From Microplitis mediator (lineage: Eukaryota > Arthropoda > Insecta > Hymenoptera > Braconidae), in the NCBI RefSeq assembly GCF_029852145.1, contig NC_079975.1, forward strand, positions 6,572,001-6,636,000: 64,000 nt of DNA. Direction: 5' to 3'. Positions 1-11,200 of the stretch are shown one piece after another (the first letter of the stretch is position 1; the number at the start of each line of letters is the position of its first letter). The position numbers and the translations under genes were made by a program. Under the pieces are notes generated by a model. It did no database searches and was not told the origin of the DNA. It saw only the letters and a list, made by a program, of their open reading frames with translations.

Positions 1-137
1 CAAAATCACGACTTTTGTATCTTTTGTAAACTAAAGTCGTTCCAGAAACATGCCAAAATAGTTCAAAAATCACTACTTTTGAATTTTTTGTAGAACAAAA
101 AAAAACGTCTATAAAAAATTTCAAAAACGTCTTTTTT

Positions 138-342
138 TACGATCCTGAAGTTAGCAGACAATTAAAAGTTTTTGGATTTTTTTTTGGACAATAAAATTTG
201 AAGAAAAAAAAAACTGAAAATATGCACATGTAGAAAATTTAAAAGACTACAAGTGCAATTTTTTCAAATGTTTTTTTTTTATAATTTATCGTTTTTTTTA
301 AGAGTCAAAAATTGTTTGACGTCGGCTAACTTCAGTATCATC
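138..342. mobile_element. MITE, 'ATACTGAAGTTAGCC' family, copy 1
   Basis: About 205 bp with inverted ends. The left end reads ATCCTGAAGTTAGCAGACAA, and the right end is the complement of ATACTGAAGTTAGCCGACG. The core has poly-A/T runs around a conserved segment (ATATGCACATGTAGAAAATT). The same element recurs at 42022, 54327, 54531, 54713, 55303 and 61633. No ORF, so it is non-autonomous. Confidence 0.75.
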
Positions 343-858
343 CTTTTTTGACTCTAAATTTGCTCATAAAAACTTTTTTGTACCATCAAAATTACTAACG
401 TTCCAAAAAAGTTCCATTCGAAGTTCTAATCTGTTTCATGTTTATGTTTCACATGCGCAACTTTTTTAGAATCTTTTCGGAACGAATTTTATTTTACACT
501 GGTAGACAACTTACAATTTTCGGTTTTTTTTTTTCCACAAGGTTATTAGAAAAATAAAAAAAAAAAATAAAAATATCTACATGTAGAAAATTAAAAACAC
601 TATAAGTGGAATTTTTCGAAATATTTTTATTTTTCAATTTATTGTTTTGAAAAAAATCCGATCCAATCATAAAATTTAAAAAATAAAGTATTCAGATCTA
701 GAAAAGTTTTATAAAAATTTTCAATGTTGTTTAAAAATTTAAATTTATGACTTAAAATATTTGTTTATCTAATAATCATCCATTACATTTATATGATAGC
801 AAAATATGAATTTCATTCAATTTTATCGTTAAGATTAAGGTTAAAAAGTATCCATTAC
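343..858. other. AT-rich stretch with a degraded MITE
   Basis: About 495-650 resembles the core of the 'ATACTGAAGTTAGCC' MITE (ATATCTACATGTAGAAAATT) but has decayed ends. Nothing else is recognised. Confidence 0.4.
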
Positions 859-967
859 CTCGAGGTTTCCTTCCCTCTTCGAATCCATACGTTGTAGGGA
901 ATGAAGGTTTTGCATCTCCCATAGGAGTCACATCAGGTTCCATAAAAAGGGAGTATGCACTACCCAT
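859..967 (-). CDS. Initial coding exon of an unrecognised gene (partial)
   Basis: An ATG at 967 in a good context (AAAAATGGG) opens 36 codons plus one base, ending at a clean donor (CCTCGAG|GTAATG, donor at 858-857). The peptide begins MGSAYSLFMEPDVTP and continues through a Pro/Gly-rich stretch with a FEEGRKPR segment. It has no signal peptide and no membrane segment. Codon use and complexity look like real coding sequence, unlike the surrounding AT-rich repeats. The next exon would lie at lower coordinates. No continuation is visible in 1-858, which is occupied by MITE-like repeats, so the rest of the gene is probably outside the window. I do not recognise the family and propose no function. 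It is fairly convincing as an exon; it could still be a chance ORF. Confidence 0.55.
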
Positions 968-1138
968 TTTTAATTTTATTTATATTATAATTTCTTTTAT
1001 CTTACTAAACAATATGACAATTTTTTTTAAGGATTATGATTTTTATTCTATGATTTTGACTTTTGACTTTTTACTACAACTGACATCTAGGGGACATGTA
1101 TAAGATTTCTTACATAATATATTACAGCTATATATATG

Positions 1139-2208
1139 TACCCAGATAGTCATTTCGTCCGCAAATTGACGTAAACTTTCAGCTGAAAATTGACGTCAAT
1201 ATTTCTGCAACTCGTTGGCGAGTGCAACAGCTGATGACAACTTATCACCAAGTTGTTTGCAACAGTTGTTATCCCTGACATCAAGACTGTCTGGCTAGAA
1301 AGTTGGTGTCAATTAAGTACGTCAAGTTGTCGATAACTTTCAGCTTTTTTAACTGTTGACTACAAGTTGCTGCCTCCCAACTTTCCTGAAAACTTGACGA
1401 CAATCTACTGCCAGAACCTGTCATAAACTTTCTGAAAAAATTAAAGGCTCCTTTCCGTCAACTTTAAATGCCAATTTTTTGCGGCTAACTTGATGACAAG
1501 TGGCTGCAGTAGGTTATCGCTAGCTTGGTTATCAGGATAGGCGAGTAAAAAGTTGCCAACAACCTGGTGGAAACCTTCTTAGTCGAGTTGCCTTCATAAT
1601 GCGGCTACATATCGACGTCATCTTTCTAAAAAAGTTAGATCTAACTTGTAGTCAACAGTTGGATAGTCAAATGTTGACCTCAACTTGACAGCACATTCAC
1701 CGAAAATGTTTCTTCGTAATTTAGTTGCAGAGAAACTGTCCCTGATAGCCACACTTTAAATACTATTGCTCAACAAGTTCTGCAGTGAAACATTTACGGC
1801 TAACTTAACGACAGTTTCTGGTGAGCGGCTGGATAATACTTACGTGCAAGTTGATGCCAATTCACTGCCGTCATCTGAATGTAATTTGACAGAAAAACTT
1901 GTCATCAATTTGAAGTGAAACTTTCAATCAACTTAACTTCATTGTCTCCCTGATTAAAAACTCCAATTGAAACCAATGAATTCTCATTGAAATCCTATCA
2001 GATTTCAATCGGAATTCAGCGGTTTCAATCGGAGTTTTTAATCAGGGGTTAACAGTAACACTTGAAGTCAAATTGAATTCAAGTTACAGACAATTTACTG
2101 TCAACTTAAAGGTAACTGTTTGCTCGTCAACACTTTCCTTTAAATTAGCTTATTCAGAATACGGCAGTAGCTTGAAGTTAACTTGTGGTTAAGGTGATTA
2201 TCTGGGTA
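1139..2208. repeat. AACTTG/CAAGTT word array with inverted ends
   Basis: About 1.07 kb, built from many degenerate copies of short words such as AACTTGACGACAA and CAAGTTG in both orientations, so the single strand can fold on itself repeatedly. The ends are inverted: TACCCAGATAGTCA at 1139-1152 and TGATTATCTGGGTA at 2195-2208. A separate 100-bp CCCTGATT element is inserted at 1948-2047. Related arrays lie at 18161-18906 and about 58.5-59.7 kb, and fragments lie near 2245-2340 and 19640-19800. No ORF. Confidence 0.7.
1948..2047. mobile_element. 100-bp CCCTGATT inverted-repeat element
   Basis: The left end CCCTGATTAAAAACTCC is mirrored by GGAGTTTTTAATCAGGG at the right end. The inner sequence is also self-complementary (CAATTGAAACC / GGTTTCAATCG). 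It is nested inside the AACTTG array. Elements with the same ends but different interiors lie at 25570-25708, 49493-49588 and 50536-50666. Confidence 0.65.
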
Positions 2209-2623
2209 TGTATCAACAGAAACTGTATTTATCCTCTTTCTGATACTTACTCTGATAGCCATTTTGATCGCAAGTTGACGGAAATCGACAACAGAAATAA
2301 GATGTCAAGTTGACTGCAAAAACTTAATTAGTAGTTTGTGAGTATAAGCTTGTGCTGCTTCAAATCTGGAGAATTTCTTGCACAAGATTCTGGTGCAAAA
2401 CTTACTGCATTATACACTACCAGATTTTGACAAGTATTTCTCCTTAATCTATTAGAATACGCGAATATCCAACTGTAATTACATTTTATTTATTTCGTAA
2501 ATAATTACTGTACATATAATTTTAGGAAATTTCTTCTTCTTGGTCGTAAAAAGACTGTGACAACAAAGTAAAAACACCATAAATGTTTTTCAACAGCATT
2601 TCAACCGCTTCTTTACAGCGATT
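2209..2623. other. 3' flank of the first odorant receptor
   Basis: It contains a short AACTTG-type fragment (about 2245-2340). From about 2438 onward it is duplicated at about 8069 downstream of the second receptor, marking the 3' limit of the duplicated unit. No gene seen. Confidence 0.4.
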
Positions 2624-5600
2624 TCACAGCGTCCTCAAAATTACAAGGGTAAGGAAAACAGCTTCGTAGGTCCTAAAAATCTCGACATCTGCTGATTCCT
2701 TGATTGTCGTATTACGCGTTCCATACTTTCGGTAAATATTTTTGTTCATTCTAATATCAACTATCGTTAGATATATTTAACATTTCACTGCAATACATTG
2801 TAAATTGTGTACGCAACTTTTATGACCTTTTAAAATTTATGAGAAATTATAATTATTGGCAAACAAATTGACTATGAAATGAATAATGAATTTACCTTGG
2901 TGAAGGATTCAAGGGACAAAATTATGAAGAAGCTGCTTGTCATTGCAACAGGTCGGTAAGATTGACGAAGAATAATTACAACTGATCTGCGAATATTGTT
3001 ACTCAAGTAATACCAATTCGAATCATATATGGCCGTAGATATATCTGAAAACTTTATTTATTTGATAATGTAGCAATCATTAGAATTAAGATTCAAACCT
3101 TACAACGTAAGGATCGAATATAATTCACAGCCCGTGAAAAAATGGATTAGAACCAATACAAAGAATCAATTTGAGTCACAGTAAAATTACTATGAAAATT
3201 TTTGAAGAGCATTAAATTGCTCAGAAAATTCCGCAAACAGTGACCCAATAAATAGAAATGCGGCTAAGCAATAAAGTTGAAAAAAAAATAGTCAGGTTCC
3301 CTATGCATGTTAAATAGAAAAACTTCAAAATTAAGGTACTTTAAAATCAGATTAACCCTTTCCTGAAAGTGTGAATCGAAATGAATCGGTGAGAGCTCTA
3401 CACGGAGAAAATTTAATGGTACTATTTACAATGCAAAATTTGTAATTTTAACCATCTAAAATGGTAATAAAATTTTATCACCGGTAAAATGATTAGTTCT
3501 ACTATTAAAAATGATAACAGTTACAATTGATGATGGTAACGGTTACTATCGAAAATGCTAATTGTAATTATTGAAAATTATAATTGTTACAATAGAAGAT
3601 GGTAACACTTTCCATTCAAAGTTGTAAAAATTCTTAACTAAGAATGTGTGTGTGCTTGCGTGAGTGTGTGCATGAGTGCGTTCATGCGTGTGTGTGCATG
3701 TGTACGTGTGAGAGTATATATGAGAGTATACGTTTATATTTTAATTTTTTATTAGCTAAGATGGTCATCATTATTTTGGCTAATAGTAACCATTACCATC
3801 AGGTTATTAAGAATTACGATTTTTTATAATAGTAGTAATTATTTTAGATAATAACAGTTATAATTTCTGGTTATCATCAATAATTGTAAACTTTACCATA
3901 CAGATGGTATACTCTTCCGTTCAGATTGTTTATTTAATAATTTAAATGATAATATCAATCATATAATTCAGTTTAAAAATTGTACTATAACTTGATGGTA
4001 ACTTTTACCATAAAATTTCTCCGTGTACGGGAGTAGAATCAAAGTTCGTTGTTAAGGCTGTGTGTGTAACAGTTTAATCGTAGTAGTACATGCATGCGCC
4101 CGCTTCTACTATTTTTCTGCCCCTTCTCTTCTCAACAGGCTACCGCCCTCTCACTTTAGGATGAAGCCGTACGATTCAAATTAAGAGTGGGGACTCAAGG
4201 TCAACCGGGAAAGGGTTAAGGGCAAGAAATTTAGCTGTGGTAGTGAAGAAATGTTCGTTCAAAACGAATCACCCTAATATAACTATATATAGTTTATAAA
4301 TTTTGTATTTCTTATAACATATATTTGTCGTTGCTTTTTATACGATGCATTACTCTTTGGTTATTTTACTTACTAAAGTAGTCACTAGGGTGATCCAAAA
4401 AATAACAAACTTTTTTTTTTTTCTTCCAAACAGGTTCAAACGTTTCATTTAGATAAAAAAAGACGCCTGTGAAAATTAGTGCTCTTAATATTAACATTAA
4501 GAGGTTCCTCATCGCACTTTTCTATTTCCCATAAGAATAACATGGGAAAAATTTTTTTTACGTCTTCTGATTTTTATAAGTAGCTAACGATGCGTCATAG
4601 GAATAAATGGCAGGCATAGTTTTGTAGGGAATTGAATGCTCTACAAAAAAAGATTCTTATCATTTTTTGAGGAATCTATTTGTTCAAAAGTTATTTGAGG
4701 TTGAAGTCGAATTCACATTAAATTTTGAGATTTTCTACTTTTCCGGCGAAACTATCAGACTTATTACAAAATATTATCAGACCTTTTTTGTAGACAATTT
4801 TATTCCCTAAAAGTTATTTCCAATAAAGTTTTTTCGAATTCCACATTGTTTTCTAGTTATTTTTATTTTAATGTCATGCTCATAAAAAAATAGTTTTCTG
4901 ATCGATTTTAAGAGCTTGACATTAAAATAAAAATAACTAGAAAACAATGCGGAATTCAAAAAAACTTTATTAGAAATAACTTTTAGGGAATAAAATTGTC
5001 TACAAAAAAGGTCCGACAATATTTTGTAATAAGTCTGATAGTTTCGCCGGAAAAGTAGAAAATCTCAAAATTTAATATGAATTCGACTTCAACCTCAAAT
5101 AACTTTTGAACAAATAGATTCCTCAAAAAATGATAAGAATCTTTTTTTGTAGATCATTCAATTCCCTACAAAAATATGCCTGCCATTCATTCCTATGACG
5201 CATTGTTAGCTACTTATAAAAATCAGAAGACGTAAAAAAAATTTTTCCCATGTTATTCTTATGGGAAATAGAAAAGTGCGATGAGGAACCTCTTAATGTT
5301 AATATTAAGAGCTCTAATTTTCACAGGCGTCTTTTTTTATCTAAATGAAACTTTTGAACCTGTTTGGAAGAAAAAAAAAAAAGTTTGTTATTTTTTGGAT
5401 CACCCTAGTAGTCACCCTATAAATTTAGCTTAACAAATATTTTAACATTTTTCTTCTTTCTTTGAAATACACTATGGTTAAAATACTCACCTCAATAGTC
5501 AACTTATCAGCACAATAACACGGCAATAATATTTGAAAAAACATAGCAAGTATAAATCCAAAGTTACCAGCGAAACTCATCGCCGTCTGTTTTGTGTGTG

Positions 5601-6577
5601 ACAGCAGATACGCGATTGTGCAGAGGAGAAGTGAGCTTACAGTATACTGCACAAATATCACGCTTGAGAATATTTCATTGATAAATTTAACTAAACTAAA
5701 AAAAAAATCTGTTTTTTTCTTCTTCTCCATTTATGATAAAAAAAACTACGAACCTCAAAATATCAATATGATAGTTGACCCACTCGGCCATCATTTTACG
5801 TTCAGCGATTATCATTTTATCCTGTGGATTATTATTTTCTACCATAAGTTTCAGTTTTTCTGTCATTACTCTAAACCTATATCTCAGAATGTGAATGTGC
5901 CCACACATGTAGCACATTATGCAGGGTAGCAACAAGTCTAGTATCAAATAAATAGTCGACATGCTGAATACTGAGTAAAGTTGATAGACAGCCGTCACCC
6001 AGTAGAGTTTATTTGTGCGCGAGTAATTATAGGGAAACCATCCGTTGTACGGGAGAACATGCGGTGAATCCATGGCAGACATGTGCGCTGCAGAATATGT
6101 AATTAGTGTGCTCATCAATACTAATGGATAGTAAATGATAATGTTTCTGAAAAAAAGGAAAAATAATGAAATATTAAAAACGCAGAAGCCGGGATTCGAA
6201 CCGTGGATTTGAATTTACCTGATAAAGTCAGTGAATCGCTTGAAAGTGACTTCCTCTTGATGATCTCGGAGCTTAAAAGGACCTTTTCCGAGCGAGTCAA
6301 GAACACGAGTGATGCTTGCGTGATTCTCAATCATGCAGATGATATTCTGGCGGGCGACGATCATTACGAACATCAACGACAAGTTATCGACCAAGGCAGC
6401 GAGATCAACATTTTTGAATTCGAGGTCCAAGATCACAGACAGTAAGAGAAGGTGGTTGACTATTACTACAATCGATCGGTAAATATGATAAAAAATTGCT
6501 TTTGTTCCATGCCAATGTCGAGGTTTCCAGACTCCAAGAATACTGAGGAGAGAGAAGATTGATTCCAAGACTTGCAT
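2624..6577 (-). CDS. Odorant receptor (7tm_6 family), copy A
   Basis: Proposed coding exons, minus strand: 6577-6219, 6146-5754, 5695-5487, 3044-2896, 2680-2624. They sum to 1167 nt with compatible phases at every junction and give 388 residues, the usual length for insect odorant receptors. These membrane proteins form odour-gated cation channels with Orco in olfactory neurons. Visible features are the N-terminal SILGVWKPRHW segment, hydrophobic segments near residues 30-53, 65-85, 121-140, 165-205, 262-286 and 295-312, and a typical C-terminal block (TAIYDSNWYYLS, then PVAMTSSFFIILSLESF). The start at 6577 fits the family N-terminus; a different-frame ORF upstream is probably 5' leader. The exon 3 donor is taken as GTGA|GTATTT, because the stronger-looking site 4 bp earlier breaks the frame. 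The exon 5 acceptor (GTCGAG) has a poor pyrimidine tract and is the weakest call. Intron 3 (about 2.4 kb) holds transposons. A tandem paralogue lies at 8296-13248. Confidence 0.85.
3399..4027. repeat. TACACGGAGA-bounded foldback array, copy 1 (in receptor A intron 3)
   Basis: The left end TACACGGAGAAAATTT (3399) and the right end AAATTTCTCCGTGTA (to 4027) are inverted. The interior consists of short variants of AATTGTAATT/GGTAACGGTTACC in both orientations, interrupted by a GT-rich stretch (about 3644-3720). No coding potential. Receptor B lacks it at the corresponding position, so it arrived after the duplication or was lost from B. Confidence 0.65.
4386..5407. mobile_element. 1022-bp palindromic element, hAT-like (8-bp TSD), in receptor A intron 3
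   Basis: Two near-perfect arms of about 490 bp face each other around a short centre (about 4880-4918). The ends are TAGGGTGATCC...GGATCACCCTA. GTAGTCAC directly flanks both ends (4378-4385 and 5408-5415), an 8-bp target duplication. The matching spot in receptor B (about 12075-12090) has only one uninterrupted copy of this flank, so the empty site is visible. There is no transposase; the 8-bp duplication and TAGGG end suggest a non-autonomous hAT-type element. A truncated relative lies at 56795-57481 and a more distant one at 60558-61416. Confidence 0.85.
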
Positions 6578-6972
6578 CGTACGAAAAAAAAATCTGACGG
6601 TGTAGTCATTAGTAAATCATCCGCAGACGTCAGAATGTCTAGTGCATTGTCTCGGATTTTAAATATTTGTTGTCGTAAATTTTGAAAATTCGTCATTATA
6701 ATAATTGACGCTGACAAAAATTATGCAAATTGCGTAATTGTGTAATAAGGGGCAATTTAGCGGATATTGTAGAAAGCAAGTTAATAATAAATAAGATTAT
6801 TTATGAGCTGCGCGAATGGACTGCGTCAACTTGGAGCCCTCAGTCTTCGGCAGTCTTTAGAGTTTCTACAAAGTCGACAATTCAATCTATCGATTATGAG
6901 AATTGTCACTGAGTTAAAAGACCGCATGATATATTCAACTGTGTATAACTTCTGTACAAATTTAAGACATTG
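6578..6972 (-). promoter_or_regulatory. 5' flank of odorant receptor A
   Basis: This block is repeated upstream of receptor B (13249-13640) at high identity, including the GC-richer segment GGAGCCCTCAGTCTTCGGCA. Similarity stops near 6972/13640, marking the 5' limit of the duplicated unit. It should contain the receptor promoter and leader; no clear TATA box was identified. Confidence 0.45.
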
Positions 6973-7261
6973 ATTGATAAAAATTCGTATTCAAAAATCG
7001 TTACTGCTGCTAATGGAAAAAACTGTATTTCAAAACGATGGGTGTAATGTATATAATAATATATATAATCGTGTACTTTAATGCATTTTCATATTTTTTA
7101 TTTTTGTATATAGGGGAGGAGGTGGCAAAGGGGGCCTCTACGGGGCAAAGTGGCCCCTTCAAAATTTTTTTCACGCCAATAAATTCGGACGGATAATAAG
7201 CTTATCGAAATTTATTATATAATTAGGGCTAAAATAGACTACCAAGACTGTTTATTAAATA
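6973..7261. other. AT-rich spacer with a GGGGCAAA fragment
   Basis: At about 7111-7165 there is a GC-rich piece (GGGGAGGAGGTGGCAAAG...GGGGCAAAGTGGCCCC) resembling the ends of the element at 22999-23768. Nothing else is recognised. Confidence 0.35.
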
Positions 7262-7781
7262 TACACGGAGAGAAAAATATCGTCAGAGTGAGTATACGTA
7301 TCGCTATTCTGGCTATACGCTGTATACTCAACTTACTTAACGATACGCCGTATAGCCAATTTAGCTATACAGAGTTTCCTCACAGTGGATCGTCAAAATG
7401 ATGATCCATATCCTTATTTTAGGCATTTTATGAATCGCTGACATGACTATTGCGCAAACTCTGTATTTAAGCAACCGGCAACCAAGAACGATAAAACGTA
7501 TAGCCAATGTAGCTATACGGATCCTCACGCTGGAAAAACAGATACCTCTATCAACGAAGCTACATATGTTTACAAAGGCTATTTGTCGTATTTTTAAATT
7601 AAATAAATGGATACTCATTACTCATCCTAACTTAAATGCATATCTTTAAATTAACGATACTATAGACTGTTAAATTAACATGTGAGTATTCTTAAACAAG
7701 GTATACGAATTGTTATTCTGACGATACGTCATTTGAAGATACATTGGATAGTCATTCTGACGATATTTTTCTCTCCGTGCA
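7262..7781. repeat. TACACGGAGA-bounded foldback array, copy 2
   Basis: The left end TACACGGAGAGAAAAATATCG is mirrored by GATATTTTTCTCTCCGTGCA at the right. The interior is made of words like GTATAGCCAAT and ATACGTATCG in both orientations. Short ORFs in it are by-products of the palindromic words. Confidence 0.6.
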
Positions 7782-8068
7782 GGCGTCTATAAATTAATAA
7801 CAATCCATCATTTACATGTCACATATACAAATATAAATATAGTTTAAACATCAAATAAGTCACTGATCTTAAGCAACCTGAACATTCATTGTTATTTATT
7901 TGCTGAGACCTGAATATTATCATCATAATTGTAAGAATAACAGCAGAACGATTTGTGAACCATCATTTACATACAAATAAAATTTTAAAATCAAAATTAT
8001 TAGTCATCATTGAAGTCGTAATTATTTTTTTAGATGACAGTATTGTTGGGGAGTAAAATTCTGTTTTT
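7782..8068. other. Spacer between the receptor units
   Basis: AT-rich; nothing recognised. Confidence 0.3.
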
Positions 8069-8295
8069 GCTTCTTAATCTATTAGAATATGCGAATATCC
8101 AATTGTAATTATTTTTTATTTATTTCGTAAATAATTACTGTACATAAATTTTTTTCTTCTTGGTCGTAAAAAGACCGTGACAACAACGTAAAAAAACCAT
8201 ACAAACATCGCGAAAACGCGTTGCGACTCTGGTGTCGCGACTGCACAAAAAACGCCGTCTTCAAAAAGCATTTCAACCGCTTCTTTACAGCGATT

Positions 8296-11200
8296 TCACA
8301 GCGTCCTCAAAATTACAAGGGTAAGGAAAACAGCTTCGTAGGTCCTAAAAATCTCGACATCTGCTGATTCCTTGATTGTCGTATTACGCGTTCCATACTT
8401 TCGGTAAATATTTTTGTTCATTCTAATATCAACTATCGTTAGATATATTTAACATTTCACTGCAATACATTGTAAATTGTGTACGCAACTTTTATGACCT
8501 TTTAAAATTTATGAGAAATTATAATTATTGGCAAACAAATTGACTATGAAATGAATAATGAATTTACCTTGGTGAAGGATTCAAGGGACAAAATTATGAA
8601 GAAGCTGCTTGTCATTGCAACAGGTCGGTAAGATTGACGAAGAATAACTACAACTGATCTGCGAATATTGTTACTCAAGTAATACCAATTCGAATCATAT
8701 ATGGCCGTAGATATATCTGAAAACTTTATTTATTTGATAATGTAGCAATCATTAGAATTAAGATTCAAACCTTACAATGTAAGATTTGAATAAAAGTCAC
8801 AGCCCCTGAAAAAATGGATTAGATATACGTACACGGAAAAAAAAGAAATGTTGCTGCAACAGGAACGTTCTCGTAGCATGGGTTTGTTGCTGCAACAGGC
8901 ATAACCTGTGGCTGCAACAGGAATATACCTGTTGCTGCAACAGAACTAAGTCCTGTAGCTGCTACAGGGCCAGGTCCTGTTGCAGCGACAGTTATTTTTT
9001 CCCGTGTAGATCTATGTTCTTGGCGAATCCAGATTACAGTAAATTGCCGTAATTTACCGTAAAATGTGGTATTTTTACGGTAAATTTGCCGCTTTTTTGC
9101 GGTACGTTACAGAAATGTATTTTTACAGTGCTTACAATGCAACACAACTTAACTTTAGGGTAAAATATCTCAGGCTTGCTGCAATTTTACGGTAAATTAA
9201 CGTTTTTTGACCGCAAATTTGCGGTGATAATCCCTTGTTTTTTCCGTGAAATATCGTAATTTTGCCGTACAGTACCGTATTTCACCCTAAAATATCTAAA
9301 TTCTTTCGAATACCGTAATGTGGACCCACCAGGGATCCTAGTAGATCAAAATAGATCTACATAGAGCTAGTCAAGTCTACGCAAACACACATTTTTTTAT
9401 GCATGATTATATCTATGTAGATCTATGTAAATACGTCGATTAAATATAGCTGATGAAGGTACACGGAGAAATTATTTTTGTTTGAAATGCTATGGTCTCA
9501 CAGTAGAGCCGGATCATGTTAACCATCACAAATTATTGCAACCATTGTCGATTTTACTGTGGCCATAGTAATTTTAGCACGTGTGTATTTCAATTTCCAT
9601 CAGGTGGCCAACATAGTCCGGCTCTACTGTGAGACCATAGCATTTCAAACAAGTAGGTTTACTCAGGACTATATAAATTTAGTTCATCCTATTCATTATT
9701 TGCATTTTTACGGTAAATTTCGTTGTTTAGTCAATATCAACTGAAAACCCTTATTATTAAAAAAATGATTTTCAGAACCAGTAAAAAAAAAAATAGAGTC
9801 ACAGTAAAATTGATACGGAAACTTTTGAATAGCATTAGATTGCTCAGAAAATTCCGCAAACGGCGACCCAATAAATAGAAATGCGGCTGAGCAATAGAGA
9901 GTTGAAAAAAAAATAGTCAGGTTCCCTATGCGTTTTAAATGGAAAAACTTCAAAATAAAATTACTTTGAGGTAAGATTAAGGGCGAAAAATTTTAGAGTG
10001 AATTTTTTTCTTGATATGTAGATAAATATTTTGTAATAGGAGCAAAAAAAAATGTTCGCCCAAAACGAATCACCCTAACATATATATGTGGTTTAAAAAT
10101 TTGTAATTTTTTATATTTTGTGGGTGCCAAAATTTTGCATCTCTTATATTATACACTAATGGAAAAAATTAAAGGATCAAAAACAAATTCTAAATTTTTA
10201 GGCGATTTTCAACAGGCTCTAACTTTGAGAGAAATGGTCGTACAAGAAAAGAAAAAAAAGGAAATTGTAGCTCCAAGTATCTACTTTTTGGATTAGAACT
10301 TCAAAATTTTTTAGCGTCAGCAGTTTTTGAGTAATCTTAGAAAAACCAACGACAAAAAAATTTTCAAATTTAAAAAAATTTTTTTTTTTGGTCTCCGGGC
10401 GTGGAAAAAAAATTATTTTTGCTTAACCACTATAAGGATCGGATACCTTCATTATTCAGCTTTAATTTCTTTTTTTATGGACCTTGATACGTCCACTTCT
10501 CGCCGAGATATCGGTCTTCAAATGGAAAAGGATCCTTTTGTCTTTGATTATCGATATCTCAGAAACCAATGATCGCACAGAAAGTTAATGGTGGGTTTTA
10601 AAAACTTGAATAAATTCCCTTCAATGATTAGCCATTGCTTTTTCGAAAAAAAAAATTTTTACTATCGTCACATGAATTTAAAAATGCAACAAAAAAAGGG
10701 CTTTTTGTGGTTTTTTGGAAAATCAAGCGCTGAAACGAAAATATTGTGGAAATCGATAATGTTGACTGTGCATTTTACAGTTCAATATGTCCACAAAAAC
10801 CCTGCAGAAAGCCAAATTAATCCAACCAGACGTTTTTTTGTTTCACGCTATCAAATTTTTAAAAAAATTAAAGGATCACGTTTTTTGCTCTGAAAAGCTC
10901 ATAATCTTTAACAAGATGAAAACAAACTTTTTTTCGGAGCTTTGTCCACAATTTTATTGCAGACAGTGCTTAAATTTCCAAAAAAGAAAAAAACTTTTTT
11001 TTCGAAAAAAAAATTTTCAAAAAAAAAATTTTTTCAAAAAAAATTTTTTTGGAATAACTTTAGGAAATTTACAAAACCAACACCCAATAATTTTTAGCAC
11101 GTTTACGTTGCTGCATTCCGTGATTTTACTGATCTCCCAGTCATTAAATTTTTTTGAAAATTTTTTTTCGAAAAAAAAGTTTTTTCTTTTTTGGAAATTT

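Noticed and set aside
6466..6717. ORF upstream of receptor A start (MSASIIIMTNFQNL...), with a counterpart at 13076-13384
   Set aside because: It lies in a different frame from the receptor N-terminus, and its second half overlaps receptor exon 1 out of frame. Similarity between copies follows from the duplication. Probably leader sequence or an upstream ORF.
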